NCBI GenBank assembly: GCA_045617525.1
Contig: JAZLIT010000077.1
Coordinates: forward strand, 1 to 12,153
Direction: 5' to 3'
Origin: JAZLIT01 sp045617525
GTDB taxonomy: Bacteria > Bacillota > Bacilli > Bacillales_A > Planococcaceae
DNA: 12,153 bases
Below the pieces are notes generated by a model, which did not search any database, had not been told where the DNA came from, and worked only from the letters and a program-made list of their open reading frames with translations. Of the stretch, positions 1 to 8,004 are shown in pieces. The translations under genes were made by a program, and so were the position numbers. Position 1 is the stretch's first letter, and each line of letters starts with the position of its first letter.

Positions 1-3
1 ATC

Positions 4-48
4 AAAAAAAGCAGTAATAATTGGGATGTTCCCAACTATTACTGCTTT
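4..48 (-). terminator. Rho-independent terminator of luxS
   Basis: A 19-bp stem (8-26 against 30-48) with a 3-nt loop and one non-Watson-Crick pair lies just past the luxS stop codon. Read on the minus strand it ends in a run of seven T (4-10). The stem is long enough that it may also act on a plus-strand transcript coming from the left, but the plus-strand T tract is poor, so leftward termination is the main call. Confidence 0.9.
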
Positions 49-53
49 ATTAT

Positions 54-515
54 TTATGCAAAAATCGTATTCCAGCCGGCGCGTTCCTCAAGCATTTCAC
101 GTGCTAATTCCTTTGCACCTTCTAGGCTATGATTTGCCGCCCAACCACATTGGACCTCATTACATGCAGGCACTTCTGTTGCTACTAAAACGTCTTGCAA
201 TGTTTTTTCAAGAATTTCTAAAATTTCATCATAGGCATCATGATTGATGACAGATAAATAAAAGCCTGTTTGACATCCCATCGGACTTAAATCAACAATT
301 TGATCACTGTGATTACGAATATTTTCTGCCATTAAATGCTCAATCGAATGAAGCGCGTCCATTTTCATGAATTCCTTATTTGGCTGCTTGAAGCGAATAT
401 CGTATTTGTGAACCACATCTCCGTGACGCCCCTCTTTAATACCCGCTAATCGAACATAAGGTGCCACAACTTTCGTGTGATCTAAATTAAAACTTTCTAC
501 GTTCATCTTCGTCAT
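54..515 (-). CDS. luxS: S-ribosylhomocysteine lyase LuxS
   Basis: LuxS cleaves S-ribosylhomocysteine to homocysteine and DPD, the precursor of autoinducer-2, in the cytosolic activated methyl cycle. The 153-aa product has the family's normal length. The metal site is visible as HSIEH (His56, Glu59, His60) with the third ligand Cys123 in the segment around VQCG. The catalytic cysteine is Cys81 in MGCQTGFY, followed by the family's conserved aromatic segment. The N-terminus (VESFNLDHTKVVAPYVR) matches the typical LuxS start. The ATG at 515 is preceded by AAGGTAGG with about 8 nt spacing; an in-frame ATG three codons later is possible. The gene lies 26 bp downstream of the DedA gene with no terminator between, so co-transcription is likely, and a strong terminator follows. 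I see no S-box or other riboswitch upstream. Confidence 0.97.
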   Translation of the reverse strand: MTKMNVESFNLDHTKVVAPYVRLAGIKEGRHGDVVHKYDIRFKQPNKEFMKMDALHSIEHLMAENIRNHSDQIVDLSPMGCQTGFYLSVINHDAYDEILEILEKTLQDVLVATEVPACNEVQCGWAANHSLEGAKELAREMLEERAGWNTIFA

Positions 516-541
516 CCATCAAACCTACCTTCACTGTTTAA

Positions 542-1192
542 TTATGCTTTCTTCGCGCCTTTTGCACGAAATGCACCAATGATTGCTGGAATTACTGAAA
601 TTACAATTATTAAAATTAATACAGTAGAGAAATTTTCTTTAATGATTGGGATATTCCCAAAGAAATAGCCAAGTAGTGTACAGCTGAATACCCATAAAAA
701 TGCACCGAATACATTATAAAAAAGGAAGTTTCCATAATTCATACGGCTTGCGCCCGCCACAAATGGGATGAATGTACGAATAAATGGCATAAAGCGAGCG
801 ATAACAATTGTTTTTCCACCATGCTTATTAAAGAAATCTTGTGCAATTTGCATTTTTTCTTTATTTACAAGCTTTCCAAACCAACTGTTTTCTGGAATAA
901 CCATTCCTACCTTTTTACCAATATGGTAATTTACCGTATCTCCAAGAACTGCTGCTATAAACAGTACTGCTAGTAAAATAGGTAAATTAAATGCACCTAT
1001 CGACGATGTCAATGCACCTGCTGCGAATAGTAAGGAATCCCCCGGTAAAAAAGGCATAACCACTAATCCAGTCTCCACAAAGATTATTGAAAATAAAATA
1101 CCGTATGACCAATTACCAAAATCAGCAATAATTTCTTCCAAATGCGTATCGATATTCAAAATAAAATCGATTAAAAACATTATAATATCCAT
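542..1192 (-). CDS. DedA/VTT-domain family membrane protein
   Basis: This 216-aa integral membrane protein belongs to the DedA (SNARE-associated, VTT) family. Members act in membrane homeostasis; some bacterial members flip undecaprenyl phosphate or other phospholipids. The family hallmarks are present: Glu40 and Asp52 around VETGLVVMPFLPGDSLLF, and Arg133 and Arg139 in the amphipathic ARFMPFIRTFIPFVAG segment, followed by GASRMNYGNF and a glycine-bearing helix. These acidic and arginine positions correspond to residues reported as essential in Escherichia coli YqjA/YghB. Hydrophobic segments lie at about 30-60, 70-88, 137-150 (re-entrant), 157-178 and 188-207. The ATG at 1192 has GTGAG 7 nt upstream. 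The family has several paralogues in Bacilli and I cannot say which one this is or what its substrate is. luxS follows after 26 bp. Confidence 0.92.
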   Translation of the reverse strand: MDIIMFLIDFILNIDTHLEEIIADFGNWSYGILFSIIFVETGLVVMPFLPGDSLLFAAGALTSSIGAFNLPILLAVLFIAAVLGDTVNYHIGKKVGMVIPENSWFGKLVNKEKMQIAQDFFNKHGGKTIVIARFMPFIRTFIPFVAGASRMNYGNFLFYNVFGAFLWVFSCTLLGYFFGNIPIIKENFSTVLILIIVISVIPAIIGAFRAKGAKKA

Positions 1193-1227
1193 AAGTTAGC
1201 TCACTTTCAATACATATTTATCCTATT

Positions 1228-1256
1228 ATTTTAGCACAAATTAAGTAGAACTTTAA
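1228..1256 (-). promoter_or_regulatory. Candidate promoter of dedA-luxS
   Basis: On the minus strand an extended -10 element TGCTAAAAT (TAAAAT at 1228-1233) is preceded at 17 bp by a weak -35 TTAAAG (1251-1256). The predicted start of transcription is near 1221, about 30 nt ahead of the ATG. The extended TG motif supports it; the -35 is poor. Confidence 0.5.
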
Positions 1257-1312
1257 GCTTCTATATATAGTTCCTATAAACGACGTATTGAAAGTAAATT
1301 AGTTGCAAATTA

Positions 1313-3295
1313 TTACAAGTATTTCTCAAACCAACCGGAAATTTGGGTTAAGCGCTCAACACGTAAATTCGGGTGACCTGTGCGTGATAAATTATGGTTA
1401 CTATCAGGGAAACGAACAAAGCCTACTTCCTTGCCCATTGTTTTAAGCGTAATATAAAACTGTTCTGCTTGCTCAATTGGACAACGGAAATCTTTTTCTC
1501 CATGTAAAATTAAAAGTGGCGTATTTACATTTGCCGCATATTTCAATGGTGAATGGTGCCATAGTTTATCAACGTTTGACATATCCGCTTTCATTTGCCA
1601 TTCATTAAAGTAGTAGCCGATATCCGAAACACCGAAGAAGCTAATCCAGTTTGAGATTGATCGTTGTGTAACGGCTGCTTTGAAACGGTTTGTATGGCCT
1701 ACAATCCAGTTCGTCATAAAGCCACCGTAGCTTCCTCCCGTTACTCCTAAACGATTTGTGTCAATCCAACTATTTTCAGCAATTGCATAGTCTAAACCGT
1801 CCATAATATCTGAATAATCACCGCCACCATAATCGCCACGACACGCATCCACAAATGCCTGACTATAGCCATGACTTCCACGTGGATTCAAATACAGTAC
1901 ACCATAGCCTTGTGCTGCTAAATATTGCAGCTCATGGAAAAATGTATTAGCATACATTGCGTGTGGTCCCCCATGAATTTCAACAATGAGAGGATATTTT
2001 TTTCCTTCCTCAAAGTTTACAGGCTTCATCAACCAACCATGCACATCATACCCGTCCTTAACATTATAAGAAATTGCTTTTGGCTCACTTAATTCTACTT
2101 CTTTTAAAAATGTCTCATTAAAGAATGTTAACTGCTCACGCTCACCTGTTGTAATATCCATGTAGAATAACTCACCCGGGAAGGTAGCATTCGAAAGCGT
2201 TAATAACGCACGATTACCATCTTTCGTTATTGAGTATCCATAAACATGCTCATTTTCTGGCGTCGCGGGATAAATTGCACCTTCTATTGTCGCGAAATAA
2301 AGTCGCACATCACCCATCGTTGAAAGTTGGAAATATAAATCATTATTTTCCGTCCACACAACGGATGGCGCGCTAACTCCTTGTTGTGTATCAGCAACTG
2401 AGTAATCGCCAATAGGTGCATCTAGTTCGCCCGTTAAATTTTGCACATAGCCTTCTTCAACATGATAAATATAAACATTCGAGTGCGTTGCATTTTTATA
2501 TTGTGAATCGCTACCTACAAATGCAATATAATTGCCATCATTTGAATAAACTGCTCCACCGTAATAACCATCTTGTTCGATTAATACAGTTTCTTCTTTT
2601 GTGTTCACATCCACAATATAAAGGGGCTGACGGAAATTGAAATCCAGACTTTCCGCTCTGTTTACACCAATAACTAATTGCCCTCCGTCGTTGGAAGTTG
2701 CAATAAGTTGATGCTGGTAATTTCCTTCAGTAAATTGTTTTAGGCTCTTATCAGTTAAATCGAGTACACCAATTTGACTATAAGAATCTTGTGGGCGAAG
2801 TCCTTCCCCACCAACACCATCCATTTTATGCTTCATTTGATCGACAACATACGCTTTGGGGAATTTCTTTTCATCCTTATCAGCTTCATCGCCTAATTTT
2901 TTATCTACTTTTACAGAGCTTGAAAGCCAAATTTTCGTGCCACAGTTACTCCATAAATAATTGTTTATTCCGCTCTCTAAAAATGTGACTTGCTCTGCTT
3001 CACCACCATTTTTATTAACGATATAGAGTTGATTTTTTTCATTACGATTCGAAACGAAAGCAACTTTTTTCCCATCAGGTGACCATGTTGCATTTGAAAT
3101 ACGCTCTTTACCAAATGTCCATTGCGTAATTTCTTTTGTTTCTATATGAATATGAAATAGATTGGAATAATATTTATTATCCTCTTCGTTAATTTTCGTG
3201 CGGGTGAAAATCCCTTCTTCATTCGAAGGTGATAATACTGGATTTACTACAGATTCTAGCTCGAATAGATGAGCTGTTGTTAAAACCTTTTTCAT
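1313..3295 (-). CDS. S9 family peptidase (prolyl oligopeptidase / acylaminoacyl-peptidase type)
   Basis: A 660-aa cytosolic serine peptidase expected to remove residues from short peptides; family S9 includes acylaminoacyl peptidases and dipeptidyl peptidases. The N-terminal part (about 15-390) has repeated WSPDGKKVAF-like strands typical of a TolB/WD40-type beta-propeller that limits access to the active site. The C-terminal alpha/beta-hydrolase domain (about 410-660) carries HGGP (441-444, oxyanion hole), GGSYGG with nucleophile Ser522, Asp602 in HGEKDFRCP and His634 in DSNHNLSR, so the triad is intact. Length and layout resemble B. subtilis YuxL (about 657 aa, from memory). No signal peptide is present. 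The ATG at 3295 has GGGGG 7 nt upstream. It has its own promoter and appears monocistronic; I found no clear terminator between it and dedA, so read-through is possible. Confidence 0.93.
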   Translation of the reverse strand: MKKVLTTAHLFELESVVNPVLSPSNEEGIFTRTKINEEDNKYYSNLFHIHIETKEITQWTFGKERISNATWSPDGKKVAFVSNRNEKNQLYIVNKNGGEAEQVTFLESGINNYLWSNCGTKIWLSSSVKVDKKLGDEADKDEKKFPKAYVVDQMKHKMDGVGGEGLRPQDSYSQIGVLDLTDKSLKQFTEGNYQHQLIATSNDGGQLVIGVNRAESLDFNFRQPLYIVDVNTKEETVLIEQDGYYGGAVYSNDGNYIAFVGSDSQYKNATHSNVYIYHVEEGYVQNLTGELDAPIGDYSVADTQQGVSAPSVVWTENNDLYFQLSTMGDVRLYFATIEGAIYPATPENEHVYGYSITKDGNRALLTLSNATFPGELFYMDITTGEREQLTFFNETFLKEVELSEPKAISYNVKDGYDVHGWLMKPVNFEEGKKYPLIVEIHGGPHAMYANTFFHELQYLAAQGYGVLYLNPRGSHGYSQAFVDACRGDYGGGDYSDIMDGLDYAIAENSWIDTNRLGVTGGSYGGFMTNWIVGHTNRFKAAVTQRSISNWISFFGVSDIGYYFNEWQMKADMSNVDKLWHHSPLKYAANVNTPLLILHGEKDFRCPIEQAEQFYITLKTMGKEVGFVRFPDSNHNLSRTGHPNLRVERLTQISGWFEKYL

Positions 3296-3330
3296 ATGTA
3301 TTCCCCCATTATTTCGGATTGCGTAACATT

Positions 3331-3358
3331 AGTTTATCATCCTAAAGAATTGTGTCAA
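3331..3358 (-). promoter_or_regulatory. SigA-type promoter of the S9 peptidase gene
   Basis: On the minus strand a perfect -35 TTGACA (3353-3358) is followed after 16 bp by an extended -10 TGATAAACT (TAAACT at 3331-3336). The predicted transcript starts near 3324, about 30 nt ahead of the ATG at 3295, leaving room for the GGGGG ribosome binding site. Confidence 0.7.
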
Positions 3359-3558
3359 TGTAAAATTATTGAATAATATAACAATTTAAATTGAATTACT
3401 TTATTGTAATAATGATACCAATTACCAGTCATCGTTGACCATTGAAACCGATTAGAAGAGGTGAATTTATATTATATTTTACCTTCTTTAATCAATGTCT
3501 GAATACGATAACGACACCTCCTTAATATAGTTCCAACAAATATATTAGTGCTAAATTT

Positions 3559-3589
3559 AAAAAATGGAAATGCACAAGGCATTTCCATT
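3559..3589 (-). terminator. Rho-independent terminator of lcfB
   Basis: A perfect 11-bp stem AATGGAAATGC / GCATTTCCATT (3563-3573 against 3579-3589) with a 5-nt loop lies 8 bp past the lcfB stop codon. Reading leftward it ends in six T (3559-3564). Confidence 0.9.
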
Positions 3590-3597
3590 CCTTCTAT

Positions 3598-5148
3598 TTA
3601 TACTTTTAACGTTTCTTTTAATGAACGTCTTAAAATTTTACCTGTGGAGTTTTTAGGTAATTCATCAATGACTTCAATTATTTTTGGAACTTTATACTTC
3701 GCAATATGCTTTGCACAGTATTCACGAAGTTCTTCTTCTGTAGTTGTTTTCTCTTTAAGTACAACATATGCATGCACCGCTTCGCCAAAATCTGTGTCTG
3801 GATAGCCAACTACCGCAGCTTCAATAACATCTGGATGTGCAAATAACACTTCCTCTACCTCACGAGGATAAACATTGTAGCCACCCACAATTATCATATC
3901 CTTTTTACGATCTACAATGAAGAAATAACCTTCCTCATCCTTACTGGCAAGGTCACCTGTATAAAGCCAACCATCACGAATCGCAACCGCAGTATCTTCT
4001 GGCATCTTGTAATAGCCCTTCATAACATTCGGACCACGTACAATTAGCTCACCAACCTCACCAACACCAACTTCTTGTCCTAATTCATCTACTACCTTAT
4101 TTTCAACATTTACAATAGAAGGACCAATCGAGCCCGGTTTTCGCTCACGGTCAATTGGATTAAAGCACGTAACCGGAGAAGCTTCCGATAAGCCGTAGCC
4201 TTCTGAAATGCGAACATTGAATTTTTCTTCAAAGCTATGAAGCAATGATACTGGTAAAGATGCGCCACCTGAAATCGCTAAGCGCAGTGTCGAGAATGCG
4301 CTTACATCGTCTGTTGCATTTTGGTATAAGAAGTTAAACATTGTAGGAACACCAGCAAAGACTGTTGCTTCTTGCTGTTTTGCAATTGCAAAAACGTCTG
4401 CTGGGCTAAAACGTGGCACAAGTAGTACCGTCGCGCCAGTTAATAAAGGTGCATTGACTACTACCGTTAACGCGAAAACGTGAAAAACAGGTAGCGTTGC
4501 AATCACGCGGTCATGTTCCGACATTTTTAAATATGTACCAACGTCGCGCGCATTTGAGTAAATATTTTTATGAGTAAGCATAGCCCCTTTTGGTTGTCCA
4601 GTTGTGCCGGACGTGTACAAAATAATCGCTGTGTCGTCATCCCCAACGGCCACAGGATCTGCTGCTTCTGTTGAAGTACCAAGCACATGCGTAAATAACT
4701 TCGCCTTTACCTTTACCTCATCACTTAATGCAGCATATTTCTCCCCGATATCTGGTGTTGTTTCGCAAACGATATAGTTTGAGATACTAGGGAACATTTT
4801 AACGCCTGCTTCCACTAGTGGTAATAGCATGTCGAGTGCTACCACTACCTTTACATCACCATTTCTTAAAATGTAAGAAATCTCATCTGGTGTGTAAATT
4901 GGGTTAACAGGAATTGCTACTGCTCCAATTCTCATCGTTGCGTAAAGTGAAATTAAGAAATGCGGCGTATTCGCTAGCAATAGTGCAACGTGGTCGCCCC
5001 TTTGAACGCCCATTTGCTGAAGTGCACCTGCAAAACGACCTACTTGAAACTCAAATTCGCCATATGACGTATCTTTTCCAGCAAAATGATACGCAATCTT
5101 TTCTGGCTTGTTGAAAGCTTGCTGTCTAACTTGTTCCACTAAATTCAA
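3598..5148 (-). CDS. lcfB: Long-chain fatty acid-CoA ligase, LcfB (YhfL) type
   Basis: This enzyme activates long-chain fatty acids to acyl-CoA via an acyl-AMP intermediate, feeding beta-oxidation or lipid turnover. The adenylate-forming signatures are present: P-loop YTSGTTGQPKGAM (about 178-190 from the TTG start), GYGLSEASPV, YTGDLA, the hinge segment DRKKDMIIVGGYNVYPREVEE, and the C-terminal catalytic lysine (about 504) in PKNSTGK. The sequence matches what I recall of B. subtilis LcfB (YhfL), which begins MNLV. Start choice: the AAAGGGGG ribosome binding site (5158-5165) abuts an ATG at 5157 but sits an ideal 9 nt before TTG at 5148, which gives a protein beginning (M)NLVEQV, 516 aa. An upstream in-frame ATG at 5187 overlaps the putative FadR operator and has no proper ribosome binding site. 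Regulation: own promoter plus candidate FadR site. Monocistronic with a clear terminator. Confidence 0.95.
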   Translation of the reverse strand: MNLVEQVRQQAFNKPEKIAYHFAGKDTSYGEFEFQVGRFAGALQQMGVQRGDHVALLLANTPHFLISLYATMRIGAVAIPVNPIYTPDEISYILRNGDVKVVVALDMLLPLVEAGVKMFPSISNYIVCETTPDIGEKYAALSDEVKVKAKLFTHVLGTSTEAADPVAVGDDDTAIILYTSGTTGQPKGAMLTHKNIYSNARDVGTYLKMSEHDRVIATLPVFHVFALTVVVNAPLLTGATVLLVPRFSPADVFAIAKQQEATVFAGVPTMFNFLYQNATDDVSAFSTLRLAISGGASLPVSLLHSFEEKFNVRISEGYGLSEASPVTCFNPIDRERKPGSIGPSIVNVENKVVDELGQEVGVGEVGELIVRGPNVMKGYYKMPEDTAVAIRDGWLYTGDLASKDEEGYFFIVDRKKDMIIVGGYNVYPREVEEVLFAHPDVIEAAVVGYPDTDFGEAVHAYVVLKEKTTTEEELREYCAKHIAKYKVPKIIEVIDELPKNSTGKILRRSLKETLKV

Positions 5149-5157
5149 TACACCCAT

Positions 5158-5165
5158 CCCCCTTT
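5158..5165 (-). promoter_or_regulatory. Ribosome binding site that decides the lcfB start
   Basis: On the minus strand AAAGGGGG is followed directly by ATG (5155-5157) and, 9 nt further on, by in-frame TTG (5146-5148). Spacing favours TTG; zero spacing argues against ATG. Confidence 0.7.
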
Positions 5166-5172
5166 GTGTAAA

Positions 5173-5190
5173 TAAATGAATTAACATTCA
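5173..5190. promoter_or_regulatory. Candidate FadR operator of lcfB
   Basis: The plus-strand sequence TAAATGAATTAACATTCA has arms TAAATG and CATTCA separated by 6 bp. The B. subtilis FadR (YsiA) box, as I recall it, is TGAATGAMTANTCATTCA; 14 of 17 specified bases agree, including 11 of 12 arm bases. The site covers about +4 to +21 of the predicted lcfB transcript, where a repressor would block initiation or early elongation. FadR is a TetR-family repressor released by long-chain acyl-CoA, the product of this enzyme, and lcfB is, as I recall, in the B. subtilis FadR regulon. Confidence 0.75.
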
Positions 5191-5200
5191 CTTATACAAT

Positions 5201-5229
5201 ATTATAAATTAAGTATATTGATAAAACAA
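5201..5229 (-). promoter_or_regulatory. SigA-type promoter of lcfB
   Basis: On the minus strand a -35 TTGTTT (5224-5229) and a perfect -10 TATAAT (5201-5206) are separated by exactly 17 bp. The predicted start of transcription is near 5194, directly before the FadR-like palindrome. Confidence 0.8.
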
Positions 5230-5308
5230 TCAGTTTTCTTCGGTAACGCATAATTTACTTTAGAAAATAATAGTTTTCTCTCTCTTTTGTCGACTTCCCA
5301 TTATTCAA

Positions 5309-7243
5309 TTAAACCTTCAAATGAGCAATATAGCGCCAACGAATTAAAAAGAAATACACAATTTGAATGAGTGCAAATAAGCTAAATGCAAATACAAGCT
5401 CACGTACTATTGTTAAGTTATATACGTCATTTAAAATGGATTGCAGTGCCACAAATACAAATATACTATGCAATAATGCAAGTCCCCATGGTAGAAAGAA
5501 CTGTGGAAGTAATTGCCTTGTTATTAGCTTTTTCATTTCTTGATTTGTGAGACCCATTCTTTTTAAGATTTCAAATTGCTTCGTTTCATCTACAAGATTT
5601 GTGTACAATCTAAAATACACGAAGCTACCTGCTGCAAGTAAAAAGACAGCTACTACTAAAATTCCAACTAATGTAAAGAAAGAATAAGTTGACAATATAT
5701 AAGAATAATTTAACCCTGTATTCTCAAAATAATAGGGCAGTGCATATTCCTCGTTCTTTATATATTCCATCGATACTTTTTGATAAAGGTCAATCCCAAT
5801 TTTATCGGTTTGCGTCCAATTACGAATATCGAATGTAAACAAATGATAGCCTGACTCTACGTTGGAAATTGCATTATACGGCACCTTCAGCTGAAGAAAA
5901 TCTTCATCACTTATAACAATTGAATTTTTACTTATAATTGATGCTGGAAAAATTAATTTTGGATATACCTTACTAATGACAATTGGCATCTTATTTTCTA
6001 CTAATTCCGTTTCGACTGTTAGCTGTTTGAGTTTCTCGATTGAATCCTCTGAATAGGGAATAAACATCGCATCCCCCGATTTTAAATTCACCATAGGATA
6101 GCCAAAGGAAATTAGTAAATGATTAATATCAGATTCTCTAAATACCTCGATAATATTTTGCGTGGCACTTGAAGTTTGGCGTTTTACATTGAAGCCTGTT
6201 AGCTGATAAGATAGTCCCTCGTTTTCTAGCTCGTTGCGCAACGACGTAATATGCTCCGTCTCATAAGGATTATCAATCATCCCTTTATAGATCATACCGA
6301 TTGGATTCATCTTGTCGTATTGCGCTGTGTAGGATGATAACGTCGCTAATACACCGACACTTAAAAATGCGAGTGCAGAAACGATGCAAACAACGAAAAA
6401 GATTTTCGCATTATTTTTAATTAAATGAGTAAGCTCCGATAAAAATAAAATACGCGATTTTTTCCAATAATACGCTTTGTTTCGTTTAAACAAATCTAAA
6501 AGGTAAAGGATTGAGTCCTTAAAGAAATAATAAGTTCCAAACACTAAAAAAATCGGAATTAAAAAAGAAAAGCTGAAAAGTGTTGATTTCGTCACGTTAA
6601 ATGAAAAAATATAGCCCGTTAAAATGAACACAATTCCAAGTATACCCATTATTTTCGAGTAAGAATTAGAAGACTCTACATAGGACTTCCCCTTCATGTG
6701 CTTCAACAGCTGTGATTCTGGCGTGAAAATTACACTCACGTATGAAATGATGATAAATGCACTTAAAAATACAGATAAAGTGAGTGCAAAAGGTTCCCAT
6801 GAAAAATAAAGGGGTAAAGCATGTAAGTTTAAAATTTCTCGTACAATCATAAAAAAGAAATTTGAGAATGCATAGCCAAAGAGAATCCCTATTACACATG
6901 ATAAAATACCAATTATCATTGTTTCTAAAAAGACTAACCTACTTAGCTGGCGACGTTCCATCCCTAACTGAAGTAAAATCGCAAATTCTTTTAAACGTGC
7001 CTGTAAAAATGCACGCATTGAATAAAAAATAAAAAACCACGAAAATAAAACAAGGATGACTTCAGCCACAATCATTCCTAGCATCGAGAAGTCATTTAAA
7101 TACCCTTGTTCAATTTCGGGGTGAAAGACTAGCATTGAGTAAATAAAAAACACAAATACCGAAAAGAAACTTGCCATAAAGAAGGCCGCGTAAATCCGGA
7201 AGTTACGGAATACATTACGGTAAGCGAATTGTTGAAAGTTCAC
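5309..7243 (-). CDS. Bce/Yxd-type ABC transporter permease (FtsX-like)
   Basis: A 644-aa permease of the BceB/PsdB/YxdM class, which together with the ATPase confers resistance to cell-wall-active peptides and acts as co-sensor for the adjacent histidine kinase. Ten hydrophobic segments are visible at about 17-38, 56-77, 106-128, 150-172, 198-216, 224-242, 281-303, 521-545, 578-600 and 614-634. The large loop between segments 7 and 8 (about 304-520, some 217 residues) is the extracellular ligand-sensing domain characteristic of this class. FtsX-like coupling segments occur twice (KEFAILLQLGMERRQL at 85-100 and QFEILKRMGLTNQEM at 556-570). The N-terminus (MNFQQFAYRNVFRN) looks closest to YxdM. 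The start is GTG at 7243, with GGAGGG 7 nt upstream encoded inside the ATPase 3' end; the two genes overlap by 29 nt. I see no convincing terminator downstream. Confidence 0.93.
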   Translation of the reverse strand: MNFQQFAYRNVFRNFRIYAAFFMASFFSVFVFFIYSMLVFHPEIEQGYLNDFSMLGMIVAEVILVLFSWFFIFYSMRAFLQARLKEFAILLQLGMERRQLSRLVFLETMIIGILSCVIGILFGYAFSNFFFMIVREILNLHALPLYFSWEPFALTLSVFLSAFIIISYVSVIFTPESQLLKHMKGKSYVESSNSYSKIMGILGIVFILTGYIFSFNVTKSTLFSFSFLIPIFLVFGTYYFFKDSILYLLDLFKRNKAYYWKKSRILFLSELTHLIKNNAKIFFVVCIVSALAFLSVGVLATLSSYTAQYDKMNPIGMIYKGMIDNPYETEHITSLRNELENEGLSYQLTGFNVKRQTSSATQNIIEVFRESDINHLLISFGYPMVNLKSGDAMFIPYSEDSIEKLKQLTVETELVENKMPIVISKVYPKLIFPASIISKNSIVISDEDFLQLKVPYNAISNVESGYHLFTFDIRNWTQTDKIGIDLYQKVSMEYIKNEEYALPYYFENTGLNYSYILSTYSFFTLVGILVVAVFLLAAGSFVYFRLYTNLVDETKQFEILKRMGLTNQEMKKLITRQLLPQFFLPWGLALLHSIFVFVALQSILNDVYNLTIVRELVFAFSLFALIQIVYFFLIRWRYIAHLKV

Positions 7244-7991
7244 CCACTTGCCCTCCCCCTAATAAGCTAAGTACATTTAGTATTTTTTGGAAGAACATTT
7301 GGCGTCGCTCATCCTTATAAATTTCATTAAAAAACTCTCCATCTTTAATAAAGAGTACACGGTCACAATAACTAGCCGCGATTGGATCATGTGTCACCAT
7401 AATAATTGTCGCTTGTCTGTCACGATTGATCTTACTAAGTAATTCCAAAACTTCACGCGACGCATTTGAATCCAAATTCCCGGTCGGTTCATCAGCCAAA
7501 ATCAATGACGGCTTATGAATAAGTGCACGCGCAATTGCTGTACGCTGTGCTTGACCACCAGATAATTCATTTGGCCGTTTTTCTAGAATTGGCAGTAAAC
7601 CTAGTTTTATCGATAGCTCAGCCAAACGTTCCTCCATCAGTGTAATAGGCTGCTCATCTAATGTTAACGGCAGGACAATATTTTCTTCGACTGTTAGCAT
7701 TGGCAGTAAATTAAAATCTTGATATATAAATCCGAGCTGGCGACGTCTAAAATAAGCATGCTCCTGACTATTTAACGTGTTCGGATTAATCCCGTTAATT
7801 ATAATTGCTCCACTTGTGGGCTTATCTATTGTTGAGATGAGATTTAAAAGTGTAGTTTTCCCACTACCAGAAGGGCCCATTACTGCTAAAAACTCGCCAT
7901 TCCCTACTTCAAAGCTCAGATGATTTAACGCACGATGGGTTACTTTACCTTCATATATCTTAGTTACTTCTTGTATTTTTAATACAGACAT
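7215..7991 (-). CDS. Bce/Yxd-type ABC transporter ATP-binding protein
   Basis: A 258-aa ATPase that powers the neighbouring permease. All motifs are intact: Walker A GPSGSGKT (39-46), Q-loop Gln91, signature LSGGQ (143-147), Walker B LILADE (163-168, catalytic Glu168), D-loop GNLD and H-switch His201 in MVTHD. The C-terminal extension (about 230-248, MFFQKILNVLSLLGGG) is a feature I associate with BceA/YxdL-type ATPases. The residues after it (249-258) are read through the ribosome binding site and start of the permease gene, so expression of the two is probably translationally coupled. The ATG at 7991 follows the 140-aa gene by 13 bp, with GGGTGA upstream. By homology the module exports or frees peptide antibiotics at the membrane; the substrate cannot be told from sequence. 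Confidence 0.96.
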   Translation of the reverse strand: MSVLKIQEVTKIYEGKVTHRALNHLSFEVGNGEFLAVMGPSGSGKTTLLNLISTIDKPTSGAIIINGINPNTLNSQEHAYFRRRQLGFIYQDFNLLPMLTVEENIVLPLTLDEQPITLMEERLAELSIKLGLLPILEKRPNELSGGQAQRTAIARALIHKPSLILADEPTGNLDSNASREVLELLSKINRDRQATIIMVTHDPIAASYCDRVLFIKDGEFFNEIYKDERRQMFFQKILNVLSLLGGGQVGELSTIRLP

Positions 7992-8004
7992 TTATTCACC
8001 CGCT

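Larger units (their letters stand above)
3296..3597. other. Intergenic region between S9 peptidase and lcfB
   Basis: About 300 bp, very AT-rich. It holds the peptidase promoter (3331-3358) and the lcfB terminator (3559-3589). In between there are short dyads: ATTATT-G-AATAAT near 3365-3377, a perfect 12-bp palindrome CAATTTAAATTG (3382-3393) and ATTAC-6-GTAAT (3395-3410). These lie 20-50 bp upstream of the peptidase -35 element and could be regulatory, but such dyads are common in AT-rich DNA. No gene is supported here. Confidence 0.6.

Noticed and set aside
3461..3502. Plus-strand 14-codon frame starting at GTG after AGAAGAG
   Set aside because: Too short, the start overlaps the putative ribosome binding site, and no promoter was seen.
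3452..3588. Minus-strand frame of about 37 codons from ATG 3588 through the lcfB terminator, ending in a protein-like RIQTLIKEGKI
   Set aside because: Its start lies inside the terminator stem, it has an unlikely composition at the front (PFFKF), and the AAGGAGG-like sequence at 3525 leads to no sensible start codon. Probably chance.
3548..3805. Plus-strand 85-codon ORF
   Set aside because: It runs antisense through the lcfB terminator and the well-conserved lcfB 3' end; it is a shadow frame.
5262..5279. AGAAAA-TAATAG-TTTTCT dyad as terminator of the Bce-type operon
   Set aside because: The stem is only A/T plus one G-C pair per arm and lacks a T tract in the leftward direction; too weak to call.
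6666..6899. Minus-strand 77-codon ORF inside the permease gene
   Set aside because: Out-of-frame shadow within a continuous, well-matched permease coding region.
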